From Bacteroidales bacterium (lineage in GTDB: Bacteria > Bacteroidota > Bacteroidia > Bacteroidales > UBA932), in contig JAFXVX010000014.1 of NCBI GenBank assembly GCA_017534745.1, forward strand, positions 124,001-188,000: a stretch of DNA of 64,000 nt, read 5' to 3'. Below, in pieces: positions 28,158-37,201 of the stretch. The notes beneath the pieces are model-generated. The model saw only the letters and a list, made by a program, of their open reading frames with translations, searched no databases and had not been told where the DNA came from. Position 1 is the stretch's first letter; every line of letters starts with the position of its first letter. Both the position numbers and the translations under genes were made by a program.

Positions 28158-29111
28158 ATGGAAGGTCGGAAACGTTACATACTCAACCGCGAGACTCTCC
28201 GCTACGAGATGCGTGAGGTCTCGCAGCACCGTTTCGTGAAAGCCCTTGCGACCTTCCTTGTCGCAGCGCTCATATTCGCCCTTTACGTCTGGCTTTACCT
28301 TTACGTTTTCAGGCTGGATACCCCCAGGACCGCAATCCTCAAGCGGCAGAACGCCCGCTGGGTCTCGCGCATCGAGATGATGTCCTCCCGCCTCGACAAC
28401 GACGAGGAGGAGCTGGAAGCCCTCATCGCGAGGGATGAAAAGGTTTACCGCCAGGTGTTCGGCATGGATTCGGTTTCTCTCGAAAGGCGCTATGCCGGTG
28501 TCGAGCCCCTTCCCGGGGATATACTGGCGATGCCGCTCTATGACCCGCTGCGCCGGACCGCAGGGAGGCTGGACAGGCTCACCTGCGCCGCTGCATTCCA
28601 GGATTCATCCTATGCGGAAATATCCGATATGCAAAGGCGCGCCGGTGAGCTCGCGACCCACATCCCGGCTATCCCGCCGCTCAACACTGACAAATCAACT
28701 TACAAGCTTTCCAGCCCGTTCGGTTACCGCTCGGATCCCATCAACGGCAGTTCCAAGCAGCACACCGGGATGGATTTTGCCTGCAAGCCCGGCAACATCG
28801 TCCGTGCGACCGGGGACGGCGTCGTGGAAAAGGCCGAATTCGAGACAGGCTACGGCAATTCGATAGTGATCTACCACGGTTTCGGCTACAGGACGCGATA
28901 TGCTCACCTGAGCCGTATAGACGTGGAGCCGGGTCAGGTGCTGACGCGTGGAAACAAGATAGGCGCGACCGGCGCCTCCGGCCGCGTGACCGGCCCTCAC
29001 CTCCACTACGAGGTGCTCTACGGCCGCGATTTCGTCAACCCCGCTGATTACATGGACCTTGACATGTCCCCGAAAGAGTACATGTCCCTTGTCGGAGGTA
29101 AGAAAAAATGA
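28158..29111 (+). CDS. M23 family metallopeptidase (membrane-anchored)
   Basis: Probable peptidoglycan endopeptidase or regulator, anchored in the inner membrane and facing the periplasm. The 317-aa product has a basic N-terminus and a transmembrane helix at about residues 24-50. A coiled-coil-like region follows, then a LytM/M23 domain with HTGMDFACKPG (zinc His and Asp), YAHLSRI and GPHLHYEVL (HxH). All zinc ligands are present. It overlaps the next, related M23 gene by 4 bases; the pair looks like an old tandem duplication. ATG 28158 was chosen over TTG 28149 because of the promoter position. Confidence 0.9.
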   Translation: MEGRKRYILNRETLRYEMREVSQHRFVKALATFLVAALIFALYVWLYLYVFRLDTPRTAILKRQNARWVSRIEMMSSRLDNDEEELEALIARDEKVYRQVFGMDSVSLERRYAGVEPLPGDILAMPLYDPLRRTAGRLDRLTCAAAFQDSSYAEISDMQRRAGELATHIPAIPPLNTDKSTYKLSSPFGYRSDPINGSSKQHTGMDFACKPGNIVRATGDGVVEKAEFETGYGNSIVIYHGFGYRTRYAHLSRIDVEPGQVLTRGNKIGATGASGRVTGPHLHYEVLYGRDFVNPADYMDLDMSPKEYMSLVGGKKK

Positions 29112-30061
29112 GCGAAGAACTTTACGAATACGATTCCAAGTCGCTGAGGCTGAGAAAGCGCCGCCGCAATGTCCGCAGGGCATTCGGGATGGCTTTCCGT
29201 TACCTTGCGGCCGTGCTCGTGTTCGTGATTATCTTCTATTTTATATTCGAGCGCTTCTTTACGACCGACCAGGAGAAGGCCCTCATTGCCAGGAATGCCG
29301 TCTATGAAAGGCACTACTCGGAGATGAGGGCGGCCGAGAAATCGCTTTCAGAGAAGATAGCCCTTCTCCGCGAGAAGGACGACTCCATCTACAGGCAGCT
29401 GTTCCACACCGCCGCCCCGAAGCTCAACCCTTACGGCGCGGCCGACCTCATCCCGGAGAGCGACTCCCTTTCGGACGGATTTTTCCTCTCCTACTCGGCT
29501 GAAAAAGGCGAGAGGGTGAAGAAAATGGCAGCTACCGTTGAGGAAAATTTCCGGGAGATAATGACCCTTCTCGAAACACGTAAGGACAGCATTCCTCCTC
29601 TCCGCTTTCCCCTCGCGGAAGTGACCTTCGACAGGGTCGGTGCCTCGGTAGGGGAGAGGGTAAACCCGTTCTACGGCGTCCCGTCCCGCCACGACGGCAT
29701 CGACCTCCTCGCCTCCCAGGGCGAGAAAGTCTATGCCTCCGCCGCGGGGACCGTCAGTTCCGTAGTCCACTCCACGACAGGCATCGGCACCATGGTCGAA
29801 GTCCGTCACAAAGGTGGCTATGTGACCCGTTACGGCTGCCTCGGCCAGGTCTTCGTCCACGAGGGCGACAAGGTGAAGGCAGGTAACGCCCTCGGCGCCG
29901 TGGGCGTCTCCGGCAAGTCCTTCGCCCCACACCTTCATTATGAGGTGCTCCGCCGTGGACGCGTCCTCGACCCTGTCCATTATTTCTTCGCTTCCGCAAC
30001 CCCACGGCAATACTCCGACATGTTATACATGGCCGCCACCACCGGCCAGTCAATGGATTGA
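29108..30061 (+). CDS. M23 family metallopeptidase (second of tandem pair)
   Basis: Product of 317 aa with the same plan as its upstream neighbour: a basic RKRRRNVRRAF N-terminus, a transmembrane helix at about residues 36-58 (YLAAVLVFVIIFYFIFERFF), a coiled-coil-like section and a C-terminal LytM domain with PSRHDGIDLLA and APHLHYEVL. Zinc ligands are present, but the usual YAHL block reads YGCLGQV, so the second-sphere His there is lost. That could lower or abolish catalysis, as in LytM regulators that activate amidases. ATGA overlap with the first peptidase suggests the two are made together. Confidence 0.88.
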   Translation: MSEELYEYDSKSLRLRKRRRNVRRAFGMAFRYLAAVLVFVIIFYFIFERFFTTDQEKALIARNAVYERHYSEMRAAEKSLSEKIALLREKDDSIYRQLFHTAAPKLNPYGAADLIPESDSLSDGFFLSYSAEKGERVKKMAATVEENFREIMTLLETRKDSIPPLRFPLAEVTFDRVGASVGERVNPFYGVPSRHDGIDLLASQGEKVYASAAGTVSSVVHSTTGIGTMVEVRHKGGYVTRYGCLGQVFVHEGDKVKAGNALGAVGVSGKSFAPHLHYEVLRRGRVLDPVHYFFASATPRQYSDMLYMAATTGQSMD

Positions 30062-30065
30062 TATT

Positions 30066-30383
30066 ATGGAAAAACTGCTTTACACGATCGGCGAGGTGGC
30101 CGAGATGCTTGGTGAGAACACCTCGGCCGTGCGCTTCTGGACCAATTCTTTCGAGAAGTTCATCAAGCCCAGGCGCAACAACAAAGGCAACCGCCAGTAC
30201 ACTGCGGAGGACATCGAAACCCTCCGCTGCATCCGCGTCCTGCTGCGCGATGACGGGCTGACTATCGAGGGCGCCGCCCGCCGTCTCTCCGAGGACCGCA
30301 AGGCCGTCTCCCAGAGGGTCAAGGCCCTCGAGAGCCTCAAGGCGATTCGTGCAGAACTCGTCGAAGTCCGCAAGTCGCTATGA
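30066..30383 (+). CDS. MerR family transcriptional regulator
   Basis: DNA-binding regulator of 105 aa. The N-terminal winged-helix reads YTIGEVAEMLGENTSAVRFWTNSFEKFIKPRRNNKGNRQYT, with the MerR signature of a helix-turn-helix followed by a wing ending NRQYTAEDI. A short helical tail follows, with no cysteine-rich or drug-binding effector domain. The frame is open back to 29940, but ATG 30066 begins exactly at the domain and follows the M23 stop by 4 bases. It overlaps the Nif3-family gene. The target is unknown; small MerR proteins in this position are common in Bacteroidetes. Confidence 0.88.
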   Translation: MEKLLYTIGEVAEMLGENTSAVRFWTNSFEKFIKPRRNNKGNRQYTAEDIETLRCIRVLLRDDGLTIEGAARRLSEDRKAVSQRVKALESLKAIRAELVEVRKSL

Positions 30384-31153
30384 AAATCAGAGATATAGTC
30401 TCTGCGATAGAGGCGTTTGCCCCGGTCTCGGTGCAGGAGGAGTGGGACAACAGCGGGCTCATCATCGGCTCTCCGGACGATGAGGCGCGCGGTGTGCTGG
30501 TGTCGTTCGACTGTACAGAAGAGACTGTCGAAGAGGCGGTCCGGGAGGGCTGCAATGTGATTGTGACCCATCATCCTCTCATTTTCAAGGGGTTGAAGAG
30601 GATAATTCCGGGAGACCCGGTGTGCGATGCGGTGATTAAAGCCGTGCGGGCGGGTGTCGCCGTCTATGCGGCCCACACCAGCGCCGACAAGGTGCGCGGC
30701 GGAGTTAGTTTCGCCATGGCGGAGAAGCTCGGGCTCAGGGAAGTCGAGGTGCTCTCGCCGGACGCCGACGGAAACGGCCTTGGTGTGATAGGCACACTGC
30801 CGGAGCCCCTTGCGGCAGCCGATTTCATCTCCTTTCTCAAAAAGGCATTCGGATGCTCCGTCGTGAAGGCATCGAGGCTGATCGACGTGCCGGTCGCGAG
30901 GGTGGCCCTATGCGGCGGCTCTGGGGCGGAGTTCATTCCCCTTGCGCGCGAAAAAGGCGCGCAGGCCTACGTATGTGCGGATATTTCCTATCACAATTTT
31001 TTCACCCCTGAAGGCTTTATGGTGGCCGATATCGGACATTTCGAAAGTGAAGTGAAAATTACGGAGATTTTATTTTCAGAATTGAAGAAAAATTTTCCTA
31101 ACTTTGCAGTTCGCATCAGCACCGCTATGCACAACCCCGTTTATTATTTTTAG
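30380..31153 (+). CDS. Nif3-like dinuclear metal centre hexameric protein
   Basis: Product of 257 aa in the Nif3/YbgI family, toroidal hexamers with a two-metal site; members have been linked to GTP cyclohydrolase I-type activity, but the role is unsettled. Conserved blocks are VQEEWDNSGLIIG near residue 18, FDCTEETVEEAVREGCNVIVTHHPLIFKG (metal-binding His pair) near 45-75, YAAHTSADKVRGGV near 95 and DIGHFESE near the C-terminus, which supplies the last metal ligands. The short form lacks the inserted PII-like domain of longer relatives. It overlaps the MerR gene by 4 bases. Confidence 0.9.
   Translation: MKIRDIVSAIEAFAPVSVQEEWDNSGLIIGSPDDEARGVLVSFDCTEETVEEAVREGCNVIVTHHPLIFKGLKRIIPGDPVCDAVIKAVRAGVAVYAAHTSADKVRGGVSFAMAEKLGLREVEVLSPDADGNGLGVIGTLPEPLAAADFISFLKKAFGCSVVKASRLIDVPVARVALCGGSGAEFIPLAREKGAQAYVCADISYHNFFTPEGFMVADIGHFESEVKITEILFSELKKNFPNFAVRISTAMHNPVYYF
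31075..31106 (+). promoter_or_regulatory. Internal promoter ahead of the zinc-ribbon gene and dnaB
   Basis: TAACTTTG at 31099-31106 is a perfect -7 element inside the end of the Nif3-family gene, in a locally AT-rich stretch. TTTC at 31075-31078, 20 bases upstream, is one base off the -33 consensus. Transcription would begin about 50 bases before the next ATG. Confidence 0.55.
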
Positions 31154-31161
31154 CACGATAT

Positions 31162-31989
31162 ATGGCAGCAAAGAAAATCAAGAAAGTCGAGATTCCCATC
31201 GATGAGAGGGAGACCTTTACCTCCCTGCAGAAGAACTTCGCCGACTCCGAGAAGTCGGTCGAGGACAAGCTCCGCACCCTGTACAAGCTCCAGGAGGCCG
31301 ATTCCGCTATAGACAGGATATTCCAGCTCAGGGGAGAGCTCCCCGCCGAGGTGGAGACTCTCGAAGAAGAGATAGCGGTCCTCAAGGGCAAGGTGGCCGA
31401 AGAGTCCGCCCTCGTCGAGGAGTTCACAAGGGGCATTGCCAAGAACAAGCAGGAAATCATCGACTGCGAGGACGCCATCGCAAAGTACCAGAAGCAGCTT
31501 GACGGCATTTCCAACAGCCGCGAGTACGACTCCCTCAACAAGGAAATCGAGAACCAGGACCTCCTCCGCCAGATCGCCGAGAAGAACATCAGCGAGATCC
31601 GCGACGAGATCCAGCAGCGCAAGATGGTCCTCGAGGACCTCAAGGACAGGATCGCCATCCGCACCGAGGACCTCAAGGCCAAGAAGGACGAGCTCGAGAG
31701 CATCCGCGAATCGACCGCCAAGGAAGAGGAGAAACTCAACGAGGTCCGCGCAAAATGCGCCGAGTCCATCGACGAGCGCACCCTCAGTGCCTACGACCGC
31801 ATCCGTGGGAGCGTCCACAATCACCTCGCGGTAGTCGGCATCTACAACGGCAACGCCTGCGGCGGCTGCTTCAACACGATTACTCCCCAGCGCATAGTCG
31901 AGATCTCCTCCAACCGCAAGATGATCATCTGCGAGCACTGCGGCAGGATCATCATCAACGCTGAAGGCCTCTCTGAATCAGCTGAATAG
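31162..31989 (+). CDS. Coiled-coil protein with C4-type zinc ribbon
   Basis: Product of 275 aa. Residues about 35-210 form a long charged coiled coil (LEEEIAVLKGKVAEESALVEEF and similar heptads), followed by a C-terminal zinc ribbon with CGGC near residue 233 and CEHC near 257. This is the architecture of the C4-type zinc-ribbon (DUF164) family, which has been suggested to bind nucleic acids; no function can be assigned here. It ends 5 bases before dnaB. Alternating Lys/Glu codons give the high GC third positions typical of the window. Confidence 0.85.
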   Translation: MAAKKIKKVEIPIDERETFTSLQKNFADSEKSVEDKLRTLYKLQEADSAIDRIFQLRGELPAEVETLEEEIAVLKGKVAEESALVEEFTRGIAKNKQEIIDCEDAIAKYQKQLDGISNSREYDSLNKEIENQDLLRQIAEKNISEIRDEIQQRKMVLEDLKDRIAIRTEDLKAKKDELESIRESTAKEEEKLNEVRAKCAESIDERTLSAYDRIRGSVHNHLAVVGIYNGNACGGCFNTITPQRIVEISSNRKMIICEHCGRIIINAEGLSESAE

Positions 31990-31994
31990 CCCTT

Positions 31995-33467
31995 ATGGCA
32001 GCCCCTGACGGAAAGACAAGGCGCAAGGCGCAGACCCTTCCATCGGCACCTGAGTCGGGAAATACCCCGCCTCAGGCGCTTGATGTAGAGGAGGCCGTGC
32101 TCGGCGCGATGCTCGTGCTCCCGTCCACCGTGGACCAGGCAGTTGAGGAGCTTACCCCGAAGTGTTTCTACAATGAGCACAACAGGATGATCTTCGAGGC
32201 GATGCAGGCGCTCAACAACGCCCACGTCGCCATCGACCTCATCACCGTGACCGAGCGCCTCCGCCAGGACGGCAACCTCGACATTATAGGCGGCCCCGTG
32301 GTCCTTTCCGGGATGTCGATGAAAGTCGGCGCGGCAGTCAACATCGAGTACTACATCAAGATCCTCCGCCAGAAGAGCATCCAGAGGGAGCTTATCGAGG
32401 CATCCTACAGCATTCTACAGTCTTCTTACGACGACTCGGCCAATGTCGATGACCTCGTGGACCTCGCCCAGTCGAAAATATTCGACGCCATCAACCAGAA
32501 CATCAAGCGCGAAGTCCAGACCGTCGGCTCCCTCCTCAACGACGCCATCGCCGAGATCCAGAAAAACCAGGAATCGACGGGCCTCTCCGGAGTTCCTTCC
32601 GGCTTCACTTCCCTCGATTCGGTCACGATGGGCTGGCAGAAGTCCGATCTCATCATCCTCGCGGCGCGTCCTTCCGTCGGTAAGACGGCGTTCGCCCTCA
32701 ATATCGCCCGCAACGCGGCGGTCGATCACGGGATCCCCGTGGCGGTGTTCTCGCTGGAGATGTCGTCCCTGCAGCTCGTGATGCGTCTGATGACGACGGA
32801 GACGGGCCTTCCGGCAGACAAGATCAAAGGCGGTTCCAAGCTCAAGGACTACGAGTGGGAACAGCTTGAGTACAGGATCAAGAACCTTGCAAAGGCTCCT
32901 CTGTACATCGACGACACCCCGAGCCTCCCTATCATGGAGTTCCGCAACAAGGCCAAGATGCTTGTTAACCAGAAGGGCGTCAGGCTCATTGTCGTGGACT
33001 ACCTCCAGCTGATGCAGGGTCCTCCGGACCTTCGCGGCATGAGGGAGCAGGAGGTCGCGTTCATCTCCCGTACCCTCAAGGCGACTGCAAAGGAGCTCGG
33101 CATTCCGATCATCGCCCTTTCGCAGCTGTCGAGAAACGCCGTCCAGCGGGGCGGCAGCATTGGAAAGCCGATGCTCTCCGACCTCCGCGAGTCCGGCGCC
33201 ATCGAGCAGGATGCCGACATCGTCATCTTCATCCACCGTCCCGATTTCGTCGGCCTGTCCGACAACAACGAGGACAAGGAGAAGACCTGGATCATCCTCG
33301 CCAAGCACCGCAACGGCGAGACAGGCGATATCCCGATGCTCTTCAAGAGCGACAGGGTCAAGTTCGTGGAGATGGACCAGGCGCTCGACATCCAGGCCGC
33401 CGGTATGAGCTACGAAAGCGGCATGAATTCCGACGTCCCTGACGAGGGCGGCAATCAGCCATGGTAG
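31995..33467 (+). CDS. dnaB: Replicative DNA helicase DnaB
   Basis: Hexameric 5'-3' helicase of the replication fork. The 490-aa product has the N-terminal primase-interacting domain (PQALDVEEAVLGAMLV at about residues 24-39) and a RecA-like C-terminal domain with Walker A AARPSVGKTAFALN near 223, Walker B LIVVDYLQLMQGP near 335 and a motif III/IV-type ALSQLSRNAVQ near 373. The AIEQDADIVIFIHRPDF stretch is typical. No intein interrupts the P-loop or motif H4, common intein sites in this family. It lies 4 bases before rseC. Confidence 0.97.
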   Translation: MAAPDGKTRRKAQTLPSAPESGNTPPQALDVEEAVLGAMLVLPSTVDQAVEELTPKCFYNEHNRMIFEAMQALNNAHVAIDLITVTERLRQDGNLDIIGGPVVLSGMSMKVGAAVNIEYYIKILRQKSIQRELIEASYSILQSSYDDSANVDDLVDLAQSKIFDAINQNIKREVQTVGSLLNDAIAEIQKNQESTGLSGVPSGFTSLDSVTMGWQKSDLIILAARPSVGKTAFALNIARNAAVDHGIPVAVFSLEMSSLQLVMRLMTTETGLPADKIKGGSKLKDYEWEQLEYRIKNLAKAPLYIDDTPSLPIMEFRNKAKMLVNQKGVRLIVVDYLQLMQGPPDLRGMREQEVAFISRTLKATAKELGIPIIALSQLSRNAVQRGGSIGKPMLSDLRESGAIEQDADIVIFIHRPDFVGLSDNNEDKEKTWIILAKHRNGETGDIPMLFKSDRVKFVEMDQALDIQAAGMSYESGMNSDVPDEGGNQPW

Positions 33468-33471
33468 CGCT

Positions 33472-33891
33472 ATGGCAAAGGAAGACATCTCCCATAAGGG
33501 CAAGATACTCGGTATCACCCCGCTGATCACAACAGTACAGATTATTTCCCCATCAGCCTGCTCGTCCTGTCACGCGGCGGGCTTTTGCGCGCTTGGAGAG
33601 AAGGCTGAAAAGGTGGTGGAGGTCCAGACCGACCCCTACGGTTTCTATGAAGTAGGCGACGAGGTCGAACTCATCCTCAAGGCGACAGCCGGCCTCAAGG
33701 CCGTCTGGCTCGCCTATGCGATCCCTGTAGTCATTATGATGCTCACTATCCTCATCATGATCAAGACCGGTTTCGGCGAGCTCACCTCCGCCCTCTCCGG
33801 CCTCGGTGTCGTCCTCCTCTGGTACTTCATCCTCTGGCTTTTCCGCAAAAAACTCCGCAACGAGTATATATTTAAAATCAAGAAATTATAA
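33472..33891 (+). CDS. rseC: RseC/MucC-like SoxR-reducing-system protein
   Basis: Integral membrane protein of 139 aa. N-terminal residues about 20-50 hold a cysteine cluster (SACSSCHAAGFCALGEKAEK), and two transmembrane helices follow at about 82-100 and 104-125 (VWLAYAIPVVIMMLTILIM, ALSGLGVVLLWYFILWLF). This is the RseC family, found next to rnf genes, where it is thought to help Rnf (Rsx) act on redox sensors. Its stop is immediately followed by the rnfB ATG, confirming the link. Confidence 0.9.
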   Translation: MAKEDISHKGKILGITPLITTVQIISPSACSSCHAAGFCALGEKAEKVVEVQTDPYGFYEVGDEVELILKATAGLKAVWLAYAIPVVIMMLTILIMIKTGFGELTSALSGLGVVLLWYFILWLFRKKLRNEYIFKIKKL

Positions 33892-34809
33892 ATGTTAAAG
33901 ATTGTAATTTGGACTGTCGTTACGGTGACGGCGCTGGGCCTCGTGCTGGCGCTGGTGCTGTATCTGATAGCGAAGCGCTTCAGGGTGGAGGAGGATCCCC
34001 GGATCGACGAGGTCGAGAAGGTGATGCCGGGAGCCAACTGCGGCGGCTGCGGATTCGCGGGCTGCCGGGCCTTCGCCGAAGCGACGGTGAAAGCGGCGTC
34101 TCCTGATGCCAATTTCTGTCCCGTCGGCGGCAACGAGGTGATGGCAAAGGTGGCCGCCATCCTCGGCTTCGAGGCCAAGGAGAAGGCCCCGACGGTAGCT
34201 GTGGTGCGCTGCAACGGCACATGTGATCTCCGCCCGAAGACCAACGAGTACGGCGGCTATGCATCCTGCAAGGTCAAGGCTGCCCTTTACAGCGGCGACA
34301 CCGGTTGCTCCTTCGGCTGTCTCGGCTGCGGCGACTGTGTCTCGGCCTGCTCTTTCGGCGCCATTTCAATGGATCCTGCGACCGGGCTTCCCGTCGTGGA
34401 CGAGGAGAAGTGCACCGGCTGCGGCGCCTGCTCGAAGGCATGTCCCAAGGGCATCATCGAGCTTCGCCCCAAGGGTCCCCGCGGGATGAAGGTCTATGTG
34501 TCTTGTCTCAACAGGGATAAGGGACCGGCGGCGAAGAAGGCCTGCGCGGCGGCCTGCATCGGTTGCGGCATCTGCGCCAAGACCTGTACCCATGATGCGA
34601 TTACCGTTGAGGACAACATCGCCTACATCGACGCGTTGAGGTGCAAGCTCTGCCGCGAGTGCGAGGCGATGTGCCCGACGGGGGCGATCCACGGCGTCGG
34701 CTTCCCCAAACCACTTGACAAAGAGGGTATTAAGGAGCGTATCCGCAAGCGTAATGAGGCCGCAAAGGCTGCAGCTGCGGCGGAAGTAAAGAAGGAGGAC
34801 AAGGCATGA
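33892..34809 (+). CDS. rnfB: Rnf electron transport complex subunit B
   Basis: Ferredoxin-type subunit of the ferredoxin:NAD+ oxidoreductase that pumps Na+ or H+. The 305-aa product has an N-terminal membrane anchor (residues about 2-24), then an Fe-S domain with NCGGCGFAGCRAFAE near 44 and a distal NFCPVGG Cys. Several ferredoxin-like CxxCxxCxxxC clusters follow (GCGDCVSACSFGA, CTGCGACSKACPKG, CIGCGICAKTCTHDA, CKLCRECEAMCPTG). Such a long C-terminal ferredoxin array is usual for anaerobe RnfB. It overlaps rnfC by 4 bases. Confidence 0.96.
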   Translation: MLKIVIWTVVTVTALGLVLALVLYLIAKRFRVEEDPRIDEVEKVMPGANCGGCGFAGCRAFAEATVKAASPDANFCPVGGNEVMAKVAAILGFEAKEKAPTVAVVRCNGTCDLRPKTNEYGGYASCKVKAALYSGDTGCSFGCLGCGDCVSACSFGAISMDPATGLPVVDEEKCTGCGACSKACPKGIIELRPKGPRGMKVYVSCLNRDKGPAAKKACAAACIGCGICAKTCTHDAITVEDNIAYIDALRCKLCRECEAMCPTGAIHGVGFPKPLDKEGIKERIRKRNEAAKAAAAAEVKKEDKA

Positions 34810-36224
34810 AAAGGACATTTTCAATAGGCGGAGTCCATCCCTCCGACAGCAAGATTTCACGCGAGTGCGCCATAACGCCCCTCGCGATCCCCGGGACTGT
34901 CTATATTTCCCTTTCCCAGCACATCGGCGCTCCGGCAAAGCCGGTCGTAGCCGTGGGCGATAAGGTAAAGGTCGGCCAGGTGATCGCCGAGCCGGGCGGA
35001 TTCGTCTCCGCGTTCATCCATTCTTCAGTTTCCGGGACGGTCAAATCAATCGGTCCGCGCAAGGATCTCGCCGGCAATCCCCAGATGACAGTCGAAATTG
35101 CCGTCGAGGGAGACGAGTGGGTTGAGACCATAGACAGGACTCCGGACCTTGTGACGGCAATCCCGGAGGATGGCAAGGCAATCATCGAAAAGATACGCCT
35201 CGGCGGCATCGTGGGCCTCGGCGGAGCGACCTTCCCGACTCACGTCAAGCTTATGCCGCCTCCCGGCTCCAAGTGCGAGATGCTCATCATAAACGGCTGT
35301 GAGTGCGAGCCTTACCTCACTTCCGACTACAGGACCCTTCTCGAAAGGGGAGAGGAGGTAGTTGTGGGCGCGGCCCTCATCGCCAAGGCACTTGGCGGAG
35401 TGCCCTGCACTTTCGGTATCGAGGAAAACAAACCTGAGGCGATTGCCCACATCAGGGAGATTATCGCCAGGCTCTCCGCTTCCGACAAGGCCTACGCTTC
35501 CATTTCGGTGATGAGCCTTAAGAAGCGCTATCCGCAGGGCGGTGAGAAACAGCTGATTGACGCCGTTATGCGCCGTCAGGTCGGCTCCGGCGGTCTCCCC
35601 ATCAGCGTCGGCGCAGTCGTCCAGAACGTGGCGACCGCCCTCGCGACCTACGAGGCCGTCCAAAAGGGCAAGCCACTCTTCGAGAACTCCGTGACTGTGA
35701 CCGGCGAATGCTTCCCTCATCAGGCCAACGTGATGGTCCGCGTCGGGACCCCGCTGTCGTTCATCATCGACAGTCTCGGAGGCATCCCTGAAGATGCGGT
35801 GAAGATAATCTCCGGAGGTCCCATGATGGGCCGCGCCGTCGCCAATCCCGACGCGGCGACACTCAAGGGCACCGGCGCTCTCCTCTTCCTGACCGCCGCC
35901 CAGACGGTAAGGAAGGAGGCTTCCGCCTGCATCCGCTGCGGAAGGTGCTCCGACGCCTGCCCTATGGGGCTGGAGCCGTTCCTCCTTCGCAAGCTGGCGC
36001 TCGCGAACGACCTTGAGGCCCTGGAGAAGAACGCGGTTGCCGACTGCATTGAGTGCGGCTGCTGCCTCTTCAGCTGTCCGGCCAATATCCCTCTTCTTGA
36101 CATCATCCGTCTGGCCAAGGCCGACGTTATGAAAGTAATGCGCGCCCGCGCGGCTGAGGCCAAGGCGAAAGCCGAAGCCGAGAAGGCTGCCGCGGAGGCT
36201 AAAAAATCTGAAAGCAATGGGTAA
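34806..36224 (+). CDS. rnfC: Rnf electron transport complex subunit C
   Basis: Peripheral NADH-binding subunit with FMN and two 4Fe-4S clusters. The 472-aa product has the N-terminal barrel-sandwich RnfC domain (GGVHPSDSKISRECAI, PAKPVVAVGDKVKVGQVIAEPGG). A flavin/NADH region follows (GIVGLGGATFPTHVKLMPP and NGCECEPYLTSDYR), then a SLBB-like part and ferredoxin motifs CIRCGRCSDACP and CIECGCCLFSCP near residues 378 and 417. The tail is Ala/Lys/Glu-rich (AEAKAKAEAEKAAAEAKK), a charged helix seen in many RnfC proteins. It overlaps rnfD by 8 bases. Confidence 0.96.
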   Translation: MKRTFSIGGVHPSDSKISRECAITPLAIPGTVYISLSQHIGAPAKPVVAVGDKVKVGQVIAEPGGFVSAFIHSSVSGTVKSIGPRKDLAGNPQMTVEIAVEGDEWVETIDRTPDLVTAIPEDGKAIIEKIRLGGIVGLGGATFPTHVKLMPPPGSKCEMLIINGCECEPYLTSDYRTLLERGEEVVVGAALIAKALGGVPCTFGIEENKPEAIAHIREIIARLSASDKAYASISVMSLKKRYPQGGEKQLIDAVMRRQVGSGGLPISVGAVVQNVATALATYEAVQKGKPLFENSVTVTGECFPHQANVMVRVGTPLSFIIDSLGGIPEDAVKIISGGPMMGRAVANPDAATLKGTGALLFLTAAQTVRKEASACIRCGRCSDACPMGLEPFLLRKLALANDLEALEKNAVADCIECGCCLFSCPANIPLLDIIRLAKADVMKVMRARAAEAKAKAEAEKAAAEAKKSESNG

Positions 36225-37200
36225 ACTACTGATTACACCTTCGCCCCACATCCACGCCAAGGTCAGCACCCGCTCCCTCATGCTGGATGTCGTGATAGCT
36301 CTTATGCCCGCGGTGATAGTCTCCGTGGTATTCTACGGCTGGAGGGAGCTCATGCTTCTCGGAGTCAGCGTCGGCGCCTGCCTTCTCCTCGAGTGGGCTA
36401 TTACGCGTTTTATGATGAAGAAGGAGTCAACGATAGGGGACCTGTCCGCCGTCATCACCGGTATCCTTCTCGCCCTCAACGTGCCCTACACGACGCCCTG
36501 GTGGGTCATCGCGATAGGCGCGGTGTTCGCAATCGGAGTCGCCAAGATGACCTTCGGGGGCATCGGACAGAACATCTTCAACCCCGCCATCGCGGGCCGT
36601 GTGTTCCTCCTCGTCTCGTTCCCTACCTATATGACAACATGGAGCCAGCCCCAGGGCCTTTTCGGCATTGACGCCGTCACCGGAGCGACCCCGCTCGGCG
36701 CCGTCAAGGAAGGCCTCCTCGCCGGCTCATCCGTTCAGGATATAATGGCTGCCGGCGGCTACGACTACGCGACGATGCTCTACGCAAACCTTGGCGGCAG
36801 CGCCGGCGAGGCCTGCGCCATCGCCCTTCTTGCCGGCTTTGTCTATCTGCTCTGCCGCAGGGTCATCAAGCCTTGGATTACGCTCAGCATCTTCGCGACA
36901 GTGGCTCTCACTTCGCTCATCTTCTGGGGCATCAACCCCGCCCGTTTCACCGATCCGGTCTTCAACCTCCTCACCGGCGGTCTCATCCTCGGCGCCTGCT
37001 TCATGGCGACCGACTATGTGACCTCGCCGATGTCGGCCTGGGGCGGAGTTATCTTTGGTGTGGGCATCGGTTTCCTCACGATGATGATTCGTTACTTCGG
37101 CTCCTACCCTGAAGGAGTTTCCTTCGCCATCCTGATTATGAACGCCTTCGTTCCGCTGATCAATATGGCTTTCCATCAGAAAAAATTCGGGAGGAAATAG
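36217..37200 (+). CDS. rnfD: Rnf electron transport complex subunit D
   Basis: Integral membrane subunit of 327 aa with covalently bound FMN. About nine to ten hydrophobic helices are visible, beginning at residue 22 (LMLDVVIALMPAVIVSVVFYG). The flavinylation motif S/TGAT is present as DAVTGATPLGAV near residue 152, where the Thr carries FMN. GGIGQNIFNPAIAGRVFLL near 109 is a family hallmark. Works with RnfG in membrane electron transfer. Confidence 0.96.
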   Translation: MGKLLITPSPHIHAKVSTRSLMLDVVIALMPAVIVSVVFYGWRELMLLGVSVGACLLLEWAITRFMMKKESTIGDLSAVITGILLALNVPYTTPWWVIAIGAVFAIGVAKMTFGGIGQNIFNPAIAGRVFLLVSFPTYMTTWSQPQGLFGIDAVTGATPLGAVKEGLLAGSSVQDIMAAGGYDYATMLYANLGGSAGEACAIALLAGFVYLLCRRVIKPWITLSIFATVALTSLIFWGINPARFTDPVFNLLTGGLILGACFMATDYVTSPMSAWGGVIFGVGIGFLTMMIRYFGSYPEGVSFAILIMNAFVPLINMAFHQKKFGRK

Positions 37201-37201
37201 T

